The notes: a model not told the origin generated them from the letters alone. 64,000 nucleotides of DNA from JAGMES01 sp023128035 (GCA_030627905.1 DAOVRZ010000009.1:1-64000); one strand, 5' to 3'. Positions 27,015-36,036 are shown, numbered from the stretch's first letter. A program made the numbers and translations.

Positions 27015-27046
27015 CAAAAAGACCAGTTTAACTGGTCTTTTTCTCT
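27015..27046 (+). terminator. Terminator after the TPR gene
   Basis: AAAAAGACCAGTT/AACTGGTCTTTTT hairpin with a 1-2 base loop followed by TTCTCTTT. Symmetric A and T runs mean it could also serve the minus-strand EamA gene. Confidence 0.85.
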
Positions 27047-27121
27047 TTGAAATCTAAAAGCATTCTGGGTTTAGCAGCACTGCAACAAAACAATCTATCT
27101 TGTACCAATAATATAAATCTA

Positions 27122-28060
27122 TTATTTTACCAAAACACGTCTTATCGTTCTTTTTCTTTTATCTTTTACACCCATATTCTCAGTGGTAACCAAAAATACT
27201 GATATAATAATGATAATAAGTCCGATAAATTTAAAGAATGTAATCTTTTCTCCTAAAACCAAATAGCTTCCCAACATAGTAACTGCAGGAACAAAATTCA
27301 TAAATATTGATGTTGTAGAAACCCCGAGATGAGCTAAACCGTAGTTATAGGCATAATAGGTAATCGTTGAACAAAATATACCTAAAAATAATAAATTACC
27401 GTAAATAACTGCATCAGAAAAAATTAGTTTTATCTCCTCTACAAAATTTCCTTCATATATAACATAAGGAATAATTGCTATTGTTCCAAAAAAAGTTTGG
27501 TATGTGATCACAGCAAGACTAGAATATTTTACAAACAAAGATTTTGTAATAAAAGTATAGACTACCCAGCTTAAAATAGACAAAAACATCAAAATATGTC
27601 CTACAGATAATCCTCCAAAATGCTCTCTTCTCACACCGCCAGTAACAATAATATATACTCCTAATACAGACAAAAAAACTCCCAAAGTACTTTTTCTAGA
27701 AATTTTCTTTCGAAAAAATATTACTTCTCCAAGAACAGTTAAGATAGGTATTGTCCCATTTATTATTCCAGACGTTGTCGGAGTTATTGTTCTTAATGCA
27801 ATGGTAGCAAGAAAGTAACATAAACTTATGCCCAATATTCCAGTCACAGTCATCAATAAAATATCTTCTTTTTTTAATCTGGTTTTTGACTCTTTTAATT
27901 TCAACAATATAAATAAAAATATAAAAGCAATAAAATACCTTACGAAAACCTGCACACCTGATGACAAATGCTCAACCAAGACTTTTGTGCTGATAAAAGC
28001 CCAACCCCAAATTAACGCACTAATTAATGTCACATATAAAGCTTTACTCTTAGTGTCCAT
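27122..28060 (-). CDS. EamA/DMT-family transporter
   Basis: 312 residues, ten hydrophobic segments in two repeats, as in RhaT/EamA (drug/metabolite) exporters. The first repeat begins LYVTLISALIWGWAFISTKVL; second-repeat segments include ILMFLSILSWVVYTFITKSL and SIFMNFVPAVTMLGSYLVLGE. Substrate unknown. The basic tail (KDKRKRTIRRVLVK) should be cytoplasmic. It is read as a single gene ending before the convergent TPR-gene terminator. Confidence 0.88.
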   Translation of the reverse strand: MDTKSKALYVTLISALIWGWAFISTKVLVEHLSSGVQVFVRYFIAFIFLFILLKLKESKTRLKKEDILLMTVTGILGISLCYFLATIALRTITPTTSGIINGTIPILTVLGEVIFFRKKISRKSTLGVFLSVLGVYIIVTGGVRREHFGGLSVGHILMFLSILSWVVYTFITKSLFVKYSSLAVITYQTFFGTIAIIPYVIYEGNFVEEIKLIFSDAVIYGNLLFLGIFCSTITYYAYNYGLAHLGVSTTSIFMNFVPAVTMLGSYLVLGEKITFFKFIGLIIIIISVFLVTTENMGVKDKRKRTIRRVLVK

Positions 28061-28088
28061 ATTTTACCACTCCATCAAGTTAAATTCC

Positions 28089-28132
28089 TGAAAAAAACCT
28101 TGACTTTGTGCATTTAATGCAAGTCAAGGTTT
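28089..28132 (-). terminator. Terminator after the FAD oxidoreductase gene
   Basis: AAACCTTGACTT/AAGTCAAGGTTT stem with a T run on the minus strand. It lies beyond the inverted-repeat element at 28143-28256, so that element sits between the gene and its terminator. Confidence 0.8.
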
Positions 28133-28142
28133 GTCTACTATA

Positions 28143-28256
28143 TTTAACAACATTTTCGGAAGGCATAAATTGCCCAACTTTTGTAAGTGGAGATAAACTA
28201 TCTTGTTGAAATTACCTTTTGTTAGAATTTAAAATCCCCTTCCGAAAGTTGTTAAA
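28143..28256. repeat. Dispersed inverted-repeat element, copy A (114 bp)
   Basis: Left arm TTTAACAACATTTTCGGAAG (28143-28162, then G) and right arm CCTTCCGAAAGTTGTTAAA (28238-28256) are inverted copies apart from two extra bases. About 74 bases of AT-rich DNA lie between. The same arms occur at 56.38-56.50 kb and 60.19-60.24 kb, and a single arm at 42.42 kb. This looks like a small non-autonomous transposable element. Confidence 0.7.
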
Positions 28257-28307
28257 CTTAAGATGTAATAACGTAGTTATTACATCGACTTTAATTATCA
28301 GATGTCT

Positions 28308-29633
28308 TTAAAGTTTTGCACCATTTTCGATCATTATTTCTCTTACTTTCTGAATATCAACCTCTCTTAGGAGAATTCCTTCATTTAAAGCTAAAGATGC
28401 TGCAATACCTGCTGCTAACCCTTCCTCAAAACATTGAGCAACAACTCTAGCAGAGGCAAGAGCTTCATGTTCAGCAGATATACTTCTCCCCGCTACTAGC
28501 AATCCTTCGATCTTTTTAGGTAACATAACCTCAAAGGGGATTTCATAATAATCATCTTTAAGTGTGAAAACTGTAGTTCCTTCTGCAGCATGCACCTCAA
28601 TTGGCCATGCACTTCGTGCTATAGCTGTATCAAATTTACGTGCATTCAAAACATCTTCATTTTTTAAAGTATATTCTCCAATAATTGTTCTTGCCTGACG
28701 TATTCCAATCTGAGTTCCCGTTGCAAAAACATATGCATTTTCAAAGCCAGCAATATTATTTTGCAAAAATCTTTCATATTCTCTAACAAGGTATCTTCCT
28801 TTAAATTCTGCCATCGTTAAATCATCTGTTTTAGTTGGATTTGGAACATAGTTATTCTCACCCAAAACTCGAGTTGCATTGATTAGACCTTCATTTTTAC
28901 GTGGTGCTGGGAATAAAAAGATATGACGTCTTGGTAATTCATACTCTCCAGATTCAACAGCTTTTTGAACTTTAGCTTCAATCTCTTCTTGTGAATTTTG
29001 TAGCGCTTTTTCCCAATCCACATTCTGCATTCTGAAAACCATAGTTGGAGCTTGAATTACACCATCTTTTCCGAAGACAAAAGGAGCACCAGCTTTGTAA
29101 GCTACATCTCCATCTCCAGAAGCATCGATAAATACCTTTCCCATGATAGCACTTCTACCATCCTTATTTTCGATGATAACTCCTTTAATCTGATCCCCGT
29201 CCATAATTACTTCAACAAAGATAGTATGGAACAATACATCTACACCTGAATTCTTAATAAATTCATCTGCAGTTTCTTTCCAAACTAAAGGATCATGTGA
29301 GCAAAGTGCGGTTCCTCCAAAAGGAAACGGATCCAATAATCCTCCCTTTTCTTTAAGTCTATCTGCAAATTTTCCAGCAAATCCAAATACAATCTGCTCT
29401 ACTTCATTATCTCCTTCTGGCGAATTATAAAGTCCACCGATAGTTCCAGATAAACCTGCTACATTCATTCCCCCAAAAAATCCATATCTTTCAATTATAA
29501 GAGTTTTCATCCCCTGTTCACAAGCAGTAGTAGCTGCCGCTACTCCAGCAGGTCCTCCCCCTACAACGACAACATCATATTCTGCCAATACGGGGATTTC
29601 TCTAGCATTTTCCTGATATAATTTATTACTCAT
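28308..29633 (-). CDS. FAD-dependent oxidoreductase (FAD_oxidored family)
   Basis: 441 residues from the ATG at 29633 (TAGGAG eight bases before; an in-frame GTG lies three codons upstream). YDVVVVGGGPAGVAAATTACEQG is the FAD dinucleotide fold, followed by IIERYGFFGGMNVAGLSG and KVFIDASGDGDVAYKAGAPF, both typical of PF12831 proteins often annotated as fumarate-reductase-like flavoproteins. C-terminal LLVAGRSISAEHEALASARV completes the FAD site. It shares a locus with a GntR regulator, a BCCT carrier and enolase-superfamily enzymes, so it probably oxidises an intermediate of the same carboxylate or betaine substrate. Confidence 0.85.
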   Translation of the reverse strand: MSNKLYQENAREIPVLAEYDVVVVGGGPAGVAAATTACEQGMKTLIIERYGFFGGMNVAGLSGTIGGLYNSPEGDNEVEQIVFGFAGKFADRLKEKGGLLDPFPFGGTALCSHDPLVWKETADEFIKNSGVDVLFHTIFVEVIMDGDQIKGVIIENKDGRSAIMGKVFIDASGDGDVAYKAGAPFVFGKDGVIQAPTMVFRMQNVDWEKALQNSQEEIEAKVQKAVESGEYELPRRHIFLFPAPRKNEGLINATRVLGENNYVPNPTKTDDLTMAEFKGRYLVREYERFLQNNIAGFENAYVFATGTQIGIRQARTIIGEYTLKNEDVLNARKFDTAIARSAWPIEVHAAEGTTVFTLKDDYYEIPFEVMLPKKIEGLLVAGRSISAEHEALASARVVAQCFEEGLAAGIAASLALNEGILLREVDIQKVREIMIENGAKL

Positions 29634-29678
29634 TACAGTCACTCCTATTCGGTCGAAATCATCAAATATCGCTAACTA

Positions 29679-30368
29679 TTAACTTTGAGGTGATAACCAG
29701 ATATCTAAATTCATGCGATATAATTTTTCGATACATTCAAGTAAATAATCACATTTATCTGCTGCTAATTTTTCATTACCTGACGCAACAACTCGCATCA
29801 ATTCGCAATGTGCATAATTAATTTTTTTTATAAGTTCTTTATCATTGTTATATTGTAAATAGTAAAGCCTTCTAGCTAAAGCATGTAATGGAATAATTGC
29901 ACTTTCAGCAAAAGGATTTCTTGCACATTTAGCTATAAACTGATTAAATTCCTGATCAATTCTAACTGCTTCACGTTCATCGCCTTCTTCAGTAACTTTT
30001 GCATATTCTTCAGCTAATTTTAAAAAATGTTCTCTTTCCTTAGGAGTGGAAAATTTGGCTGCACGGGTTGCTATCAATCTTTCTAGCAAACGTCTTACTT
30101 CTATCTGCAGAAAAATTTCTTCTAGTTTTACTTCTGTAACCATCATACCTCGTCTTGGCATTATGCTAACTAAATGAGCAGATTCTAATCTCTTAATTGC
30201 TTCTCTAACAGGCATTCTGCCAATTCCTAATACTTCGCTTAGTTCTTTTTCAGAGATTAATTGACCTGGTTGTAACTCTAAAGTAACAATCATTTCTTCT
30301 AATCTACTATATGCTATATCTGCAAGACTTTTGGAACTAGAATTTTTTTTCTTTTCTTTTGATTCCAT
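29679..30368 (-). CDS. GntR/FCD-family transcription regulator
   Basis: 229 residues from the ATG at 30368, chosen because AAGGGG precedes it by eight bases. N-terminal winged helix: ISEKELSEVLGIGRMPVREAIKRLE and HLVSIMPRRGMMVTE. The C-terminal helical FCD domain has ligand-type residues (FNQFIAKCARNP, NYAHCELMRVVASG). It very likely controls the surrounding catabolic genes in response to the acid substrate. Confidence 0.9.
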   Translation of the reverse strand: MESKEKKKNSSSKSLADIAYSRLEEMIVTLELQPGQLISEKELSEVLGIGRMPVREAIKRLESAHLVSIMPRRGMMVTEVKLEEIFLQIEVRRLLERLIATRAAKFSTPKEREHFLKLAEEYAKVTEEGDEREAVRIDQEFNQFIAKCARNPFAESAIIPLHALARRLYYLQYNNDKELIKKINYAHCELMRVVASGNEKLAADKCDYLLECIEKLYRMNLDIWLSPQS

Positions 30369-30390
30369 AATTTTTTCCCCTTTATCCATT

Positions 30391-30404
30391 TTATATCGAT
30401 ATAA
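30391..30404. promoter_or_regulatory. 14-bp palindrome in the gntR promoter region
   Basis: TTATATCGATATAA lies 22 bases upstream of the GntR start, close to TATAAT-like sequences on the minus strand. Its position suggests autoregulation. The rest of the 314-base gap before the enolase pseudogene (30369-30682) shows nothing else convincing. Confidence 0.4.
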
Positions 30405-30682
30405 TATATAATGATTATATCTTTAAACCAATTTTTGGTCAAGATAATACACTAATATTATACCAAAAATAGAAAACAGTTGGAATCAAAGTAAATCAGG
30501 CACCATAAATTTTTTATAAAAATGATACCCAGTTTTAATTTTATTCTTCTACAATTATACTTTCAAAAGAATAATTGATTCCACCTTTTATTCAACAATT
30601 GCTTAGTGATTACTCAACGATTAGTATAACGATTCAAATGAAATAAGGCATCAAACTGTCATTAACCTCTGAATCTTTTATA

Positions 30683-31550
30683 TTATTTGAGCAGTTCTGT
30701 ATTCAATTCAATCCCTAGTCCAGGAGCAGTCGGTAGTTCAATATAACCATCCACAACTTCTGGTTCTGGTGAAACTAAACCTCGTCTTAATGGAGAATCA
30801 TATAGATCAGGATGTAAATACTCAAAATAAGTTACATCCTTTGTCGCTGCTTGAAAATGTCTTCCTGTTGCTGCTGTAATTCCTGTTTTCCAGCCATGTG
30901 GAATTACCTGAACCCCATATAATTCACACATATCAACAATTCTACGAATCTCAGTTAATCCTCCGCAACGATTGATATCTGGTTGAACAACTGCAACTTT
31001 TCCTTTTTCTATCCAATCTTTAATCTCCCATCATGATAGACATCTTTACAGCCTTGAATCCTAAATTTTTAGCTTTATCCATCAATTCTTCATACCCTAC
31101 AAGTAACTCATTTAACGTAACGTCACCAGGTAATGTAGGATATAATGTTGCATATGGTGTTAGCTTATCTCGCTGTGCACCACCCATCAACTTATATGCT
31201 GGAACTCCAAGTTGCTTTCCAACCAGATCATGTAATGCAACATCTATTCCCGAAAGAGCATGAATTCCCAAACCCCTTCTACCAGGCCAGACTATTCCTT
31301 CATACAACTTATCCCACAAAGCAGTTATTTCAATAGGATCAACCCCGATTAACATACCCGGAATATTTTGGCTCCACAAATGAGCAGTTTCCATTTCGAT
31401 AAAAGCTTTAATAGCAGTAGTAGGCCCATCACATTCTCCAATTCCTGATACTCCATTCTCGTCAATAATACGAATAACATCTGTACTCTGATCCCAATTT
31501 GTACTTTTATAATTTACAGGAATTACTTCAACTTTTTTTATTCTAACCAT
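30683..31550 (-). pseudogene. Mandelate racemase/muconate lactonizing enzyme with internal deletion
   Basis: The first 176 codons encode the N-terminal cap of an enolase-superfamily enzyme (IIDENGVSGIGECDGP, GIHALSGIDVALHDLVGKQLG, YKLMGGAQRDKL, GFKAVKMS) ending at TAA 31020. In another frame, the C-terminal part follows at once (WIEKGKVAVVQPDINRCGGL, then YGVQVIPHGWKTG and a GLGIELNTELLK tail). The roughly 100 residues that carry the metal-binding Asp/Glu/Glu and base Lys are missing, so a deletion plus frameshift inactivated it. It is a diverged relative of the intact enzyme at 33.2 kb. Confidence 0.88.
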
Positions 31551-31606
31551 ATTATGCTGTCCTTTTTTAGAATTTATTTTTACAAAAAAAATTTTCTGAA
31601 ATATAA

Positions 31607-31643
31607 CTATGCATCAAGTCATTATATGCTTCTTGATGCATAG
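31607..31643. repeat. 12-bp inverted repeat between BCCT gene and enolase pseudogene
   Basis: CTATGCATCAAG and CTTGATGCATAG flank a 13-base loop, 17 bases after the BCCT stop. No T run follows on the minus strand, so it may be an mRNA processing or stability structure rather than a terminator. Confidence 0.5.
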
Positions 31644-31660
31644 CATGATGAACAATCTAT

Positions 31661-33184
31661 TTACAACTTGAGTATTCCATCCCTTTCATCCTTCTTTAAT
31701 ACTTTAATTGTCGATATAGCGATAATAACCAATATAAATACCAGTGGTAAAGCAGCAAGAACGGATGCAGTCTGCAATATTGACAAAGGTCCTTTAATTA
31801 ATATTAGTGACATTGGCAATACCGCTAAAGCAAAAGCCCAAAATAGTCTATTCCATCTAGCTGGGTCTTGATCTTCTCTAATTTCTTTAGTTGTCAAAGC
31901 AGCAAGTGCATAGGACGCAGAGTCAAATGTTGTTGCTAAAAAAACAATTGCTCCCACACAGAATAAACCAACAACAAACTTTCCAAATGGTACGGAATTG
32001 ATTACTTCAATAATTGCGTAAGGGGCTCCATGTTCTTGTAAAATCGTTGTTACTGGTAATATATTATTTATTTCAAGATGCAACGCATGGTTTCCTAACA
32101 CGATAAAGAATAATGCACATCCCAATGTTCCATAAAGAATAGTTCCCATAATTACGTTTCTTATAGATCTACCTTTTGATATTTTCGCAATGAATAATCC
32201 CATAAATGGTGCATATACAAGCCACCAAGCCCAATAAAATACAGTCCACCACTCTGGAAAATGTGATCCTAATACTGGATCCATCCAAGTACTCATTCTG
32301 ACAAAATTTTGAACCATTATACCAAAAGAACTTGTAGCCATCTTAATAGTGAAACTTGGATTTCCTGTAACGAATATAAAACCTAATAGACCTAATACTA
32401 AATATACATTCACATCACTTAATCTTTTAATTCCTTTTTGTAAACCTGAATATGCACTAAGAGAGAATAATCCAACAACAGCCAGTAGTACTAAAATGTT
32501 CATCGTGAAAGACTCTGGAATACCTGAAATTTTTGTAATACCTGCAGAAATCATAGGTGTTGCTAAACCTAAGGTAGTACCAGCAGCACCAAGTAGTCCA
32601 AACATAATCAAAACATCTATAACAGTTCCAAGAGGTCCATCAACTTTATCTCCTAATACGCCACGACAAACTTCACTAACTTTTAAAACAGGCTTCTTCT
32701 TTACATGATAGATATATGCTATTGGTATAGCAGGTAATACATAAAATGACCATGCAGTAATTCCCCAATGGAATATAGCATACGCTCCTCCCCATTCAGC
32801 AGCTTGCCAGGATAACGCTGGTAATCCTAACGGTGGGGATTGATAATAATAGGCCCATTCAATAACTCCCCAGTACATAACTCCTGAGCCAACTCCTGCA
32901 CAGAAAAGCATTGCAGCCCAACTAAAAGTCTTAAACTGTGGTTTATCATCTAAATCTCCTAATTTAATCTTTCCATATTTACTAGTAGCTAACCAAAGCA
33001 CAAATACTACTGCACCGATTCCTACCCAAATATACAAGAAACCAAGTTCGCCAGTCATAAAACTAAAAAGTTTACCGATTACTCCTCCTGCTGAATCCGG
33101 AAATAAAATAAGAGGTATTGTTATAACCAACAGTATTGCTAATGCTGAATAAAATGTAGGCTTATCAATCTTTAGTTTTTGCAT
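31661..33184 (-). CDS. BCCT-family betaine/carnitine/choline transporter
   Basis: 507 residues, twelve predicted membrane helices. BCCT hallmarks: GVGSGVMYWGVIEWAYYY, HWGITAWSFYVLPAIPIAY, the signature FYWAWWLVYAPFMGLFIAKISKGR, and FLATTFDSASYAL. Aromatic-rich helix 4 and the Trp motif suit trimethylammonium substrates. It is 39 bases downstream of an enolase-superfamily gene. Such pairs are known for betaine-type substrates (for example hydroxyproline betaine with HpbD), so this locus probably imports and metabolises a betaine or carnitine-like acid. Confidence 0.93.
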   Translation of the reverse strand: MQKLKIDKPTFYSALAILLVITIPLILFPDSAGGVIGKLFSFMTGELGFLYIWVGIGAVVFVLWLATSKYGKIKLGDLDDKPQFKTFSWAAMLFCAGVGSGVMYWGVIEWAYYYQSPPLGLPALSWQAAEWGGAYAIFHWGITAWSFYVLPAIPIAYIYHVKKKPVLKVSEVCRGVLGDKVDGPLGTVIDVLIMFGLLGAAGTTLGLATPMISAGITKISGIPESFTMNILVLLAVVGLFSLSAYSGLQKGIKRLSDVNVYLVLGLLGFIFVTGNPSFTIKMATSSFGIMVQNFVRMSTWMDPVLGSHFPEWWTVFYWAWWLVYAPFMGLFIAKISKGRSIRNVIMGTILYGTLGCALFFIVLGNHALHLEINNILPVTTILQEHGAPYAIIEVINSVPFGKFVVGLFCVGAIVFLATTFDSASYALAALTTKEIREDQDPARWNRLFWAFALAVLPMSLILIKGPLSILQTASVLAALPLVFILVIIAISTIKVLKKDERDGILKL

Positions 33185-33223
33185 AAAAATCTCCTCTCTA
33201 CATCTAAATATATTATAATAAAT

Positions 33224-34348
33224 TTACTTTACTTCATACTTCATAATAGTTAAATCTTCAACAACATCCCAATCCATTCTAACACCCAATCCATTTCCTT
33301 TAGGTGCATGTACATATCCATCTTTATCAGTTCTAATAACATCAAGTGCACCTATTTCAAATGGTTCGTATGGGTATGCTTGTTCAAAATACGTACAATT
33401 ATTGCAGGCAAGCATAGTATGAAGGTTAGCTGCTTGAGTCAGAGTCATTCCCCAGGATTGACCTTCAACTCTCATATTATTTGCTTGAGCAAGACCAATA
33501 ATTTTCATCATTGGTGTGATTCCACCAACTACAGTTGCATCAGCTCTTACATCCGTCCAACATCCTAAATTAATTGCATGCTGAATTTGTGGAAGAGTAA
33601 TTAAAGAATTTCCACCACAAGAAATAGGAATTGTTGTTTTGGATACAAGATCTTTATAACCTTCCAAATCACTATCAGGCAATGGAGCCTCCAACCATAC
33701 CCAATCCATCTCTTCTAAGACTTTAGCCATTTTATATGCTTCTTCTCTGTTATATTGTCTATCGACATCGAGCATAAACTCAATTCCTGAATCTTTAAAG
33801 TGTTCATGAACAGTTAAAACCAATTCTAAGTCTTTTTCATATTCACAGTAGCAATGTAATTTGATAGCCTTAAATCCATGATCAATACAACCCTGAATAT
33901 AATCAATATATGTTGGCATATCATCAAACATTGGAGTACTTGCATAGGACAGGATTTTATCCCGCTGAGCTCCAAGCATCTGATACAAAGGCATACCAGC
34001 AGCTTGAGCTGCAATATCCCATAATGCAATGTCAATAATTGATATTGTGGGGAAAGGCATCCAGTTTGGACGATTTGCCATCCAGTTCCAAATTTTTTCC
34101 CGATCTAAAGCTGATTGACCAATCAATCCAGGAAGATAGGGTCTAACAGCTTCGGCAATTGTTGTGTCAAAATCATGTTCAGTGTAAGCTATTGTCGCGC
34201 CTGCACCTTCATAACCATCCTTGGTAGTTATCCGACAGATGATATTTGTAGTGTAGATTGGCCCCATATAGGTTGCCCATCTCACTCGTTTCGCGTTCTC
34301 ATCTCCTGTCGCATAAATTTCTACCTTTTCGATCTCTAGCTTCTTCAT
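33224..34348 (-). CDS. Enolase-superfamily (mandelate racemase-like) enzyme
   Basis: 374 residues, full length for the family. The cap domain reads ITTKDGYEGAGATIAYTEHDFD; barrel: GFKAIKLHCYCEY, FMLDVDRQYNREEAYKMAK (first metal Asp), VWLEAPLPDSDLEGY (second Glu). The third metal position is unusual: IPISCGGNSL where the family normally has GGE or GEN, so the usual Glu appears replaced. ADATVVGGITPMMKI and EGQSWGMTL follow. It heads the cluster with the BCCT carrier behind a 50-bp palindrome. Dehydration or epimerisation of an acid is the likely reaction; substrate is unknown. Confidence 0.88.
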   Translation of the reverse strand: MKKLEIEKVEIYATGDENAKRVRWATYMGPIYTTNIICRITTKDGYEGAGATIAYTEHDFDTTIAEAVRPYLPGLIGQSALDREKIWNWMANRPNWMPFPTISIIDIALWDIAAQAAGMPLYQMLGAQRDKILSYASTPMFDDMPTYIDYIQGCIDHGFKAIKLHCYCEYEKDLELVLTVHEHFKDSGIEFMLDVDRQYNREEAYKMAKVLEEMDWVWLEAPLPDSDLEGYKDLVSKTTIPISCGGNSLITLPQIQHAINLGCWTDVRADATVVGGITPMMKIIGLAQANNMRVEGQSWGMTLTQAANLHTMLACNNCTYFEQAYPYEPFEIGALDVIRTDKDGYVHAPKGNGLGVRMDWDVVEDLTIMKYEVK

Positions 34349-34441
34349 TTTACTCCTCCTTAATTTTGATTAGTTTGTGCGAAGGCATAAACTGCTAAAC
34401 TGCCTTTGAAAAACATAATCATTTTATAAAAACAAGGATTA

Positions 34442-34491
34442 ATATATACATGAAATACAACTGATATATCAGATGTATTTCATGTATATAT
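34442..34491. promoter_or_regulatory. 50-bp near-perfect palindrome upstream of the enolase/BCCT operon
   Basis: Two 18-base arms (ATATATACATGAAATACA and its complement) surround a 12-base perfect palindrome CTGATATATCAG, with only one opposing A/A pair breaking symmetry. It lies about 95 bases before the enolase-superfamily start and is a strong candidate operator for the GntR regulator, or a cruciform/RNA hairpin. The neighbouring 34370-34415 stretch resembles a degenerate piece of repeat copy A (CGAAGGCATAAACTGC). No gene lies in 34349-34594. Confidence 0.65.
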
Positions 34492-34545
34492 CATACCACA
34501 GAATTAATTGAATGGCAAGTGTTTTCTGAAAAATTTGTTTTCTCA

Positions 34546-34585
34546 AAAAAATAAATAAACCCGAAGTATTATCTACCTCGGGTTT
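34546..34585 (-). terminator. Terminator after the SEC-C gene
   Basis: AAACCCGA..TCGGGTTT stem with a 13-base loop, then TTTATTTATTTTTTT on the minus strand. It lies just beyond the small Cys-rich frame at 34595-34750. Confidence 0.8.
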
Positions 34586-34594
34586 ACATGATCC

Positions 34595-34750
34595 TCAATG
34601 TCTACAACCTGAACATGAGTGACCGCTATTGTTTTCATCATTATGTGGACAATTAACCTCTTTTTTTTCATCAGTATAAACAACTTGGATAACCCTATCT
34701 TCCACAACATTTTTTATATTTCTTCCCACTTCCGCAAGGACATAATTCAT
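34595..34750 (-). CDS. Possible 51-residue Cys/His-tailed protein overlapping the SEC-C gene
   Basis: An ATG at 34750, inside the last 56 bases of the SEC-C gene but in another frame, opens 51 codons. Beyond the SEC-C stop the frame reads plausibly (VIQVVYTDEKKEVNCPHNDE) and ends NNSGHSCSGCRH, with a terminator right after its TGA. No clear ribosome binding site is visible. It could be a real small metal-binding protein or a remnant of a downstream gene fused by deletion; a chance frame is possible. Confidence 0.35.
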   Translation of the reverse strand: MNYVLAEVGRNIKNVVEDRVIQVVYTDEKKEVNCPHNDENNSGHSCSGCRH

Positions 34751-35933
34751 TTCTTCCTATTTTTTTCTTCTTTCTTAGAGGTAGTATCTTCGCTGTTTTG
34801 ATGGTTTCATTAGCTGATCCTATTACTTTTTCAGATAAAGGTTTTAAAAACTTCTTTTCCCGTGTAGCCAATTCATTTGGTGTATGACCCTTTATCGTCC
34901 ACTGTCGTGTATGGTTATGGAACTGTTGTAAATATCCTGCTAACTCCTGAACTTGTTCTAATGAATCAAGTTTGATATATTTTTGTAAGAAGCTAATTTG
35001 TTCATTAAAACTTTTATTACTATTAATGTTATTTACACAGGATTTAGTTAAAATTTCTACCTCTTTATTAGTTAACCCATGTGTTTGCATTAGATACTTT
35101 TGAAAATTTTTCTGTACAAGGTTCCAATCAATATGACCTTTCTTACCTGCTGATTTAGCCATCTGTTTAGTTACAGGATAGTAATCTAAATTTTCTCTTC
35201 TCATTTGTTCTTCAATAATTTCTTCAGGTTCAGCAACATCAGATAAATAATAATACGATTTCCTTTGTAACACAGAAGGATTATAGTTCATATATTCCCT
35301 CAATAACAGCAAATATTCATACATACCAACTTCGATTGATATTAAATTTTCAAGCTTTTTATATAATTCATAATAAGTTACAACACCATAATAAAGCAAT
35401 AAACCTTTACTAACATTAAGAATTTCTTCATTAACTCTAATTTTATCCCTGATTTCCTCAGATAAAAGAAGTTCTTTACTAATTTCGAGTAATTCTTCAG
35501 GCATAATTAATATTGAAGAACCATCATATGAACCTGAGAACATTACACCCCTTTGGTGATAATATCGTATAAGTCTTTCATCAGCAAAATTATTTTCTAT
35601 TATTCCACCGTTTTCTATAATTTTTCCTACCAAATCAAATTGTTCTCGATTTAATACACCAAACCATTCAGACAAGTTATTCTGTATTCTAGAAGACAAT
35701 GTGTCAACTAACTCTCCCTTTTTAAGATGACTAATCCCTTTAAACTCCCAATTTTGTCTAATATGGTCCAGTTCGTATTTTGTGAATTTTGCCAATAACT
35801 CTTGATAAGTTGTTTTAACATCAATTGGTTTGTATAACTTTTCGATTTCTTTCCTTTTAGATTCTTCAACCATACTTTTCATACCGTCATATGCGTCTAA
35901 TAAAAGTTTCTGATTTTTTTTGCTTAATGTCAT
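34695..35933 (-). CDS. Hypothetical protein with C-terminal SEC-C metal-binding motif
   Basis: 412 residues, mostly helical. Residues about 50-85 (YELDHIRQNWEFKGISHLKKGELVDTL) resemble a SAP-like or Rho-N-like helix-extended-helix. The C-terminus RNELCPCGSGKKYKKCCGR is the SEC-C zinc motif found at the end of SecA and many bacterial proteins, preceded by a basic linker. The middle part matches no family I know. No signal peptide. A stand-alone gene with its own terminator. Confidence 0.8.
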   Translation of the reverse strand: MTLSKKNQKLLLDAYDGMKSMVEESKRKEIEKLYKPIDVKTTYQELLAKFTKYELDHIRQNWEFKGISHLKKGELVDTLSSRIQNNLSEWFGVLNREQFDLVGKIIENGGIIENNFADERLIRYYHQRGVMFSGSYDGSSILIMPEELLEISKELLLSEEIRDKIRVNEEILNVSKGLLLYYGVVTYYELYKKLENLISIEVGMYEYLLLLREYMNYNPSVLQRKSYYYLSDVAEPEEIIEEQMRRENLDYYPVTKQMAKSAGKKGHIDWNLVQKNFQKYLMQTHGLTNKEVEILTKSCVNNINSNKSFNEQISFLQKYIKLDSLEQVQELAGYLQQFHNHTRQWTIKGHTPNELATREKKFLKPLSEKVIGSANETIKTAKILPLRKKKKIGRNELCPCGSGKKYKKCCGR

Positions 35934-36036
35934 ATTTTTCTCCTCAATTCATGGATATTTAATAATTAATTACGCGATAACTTCGCCAATTCCTGTTACA
36001 ACTATGTTTTTTTAAAATAAATCATGAAATTCATTC

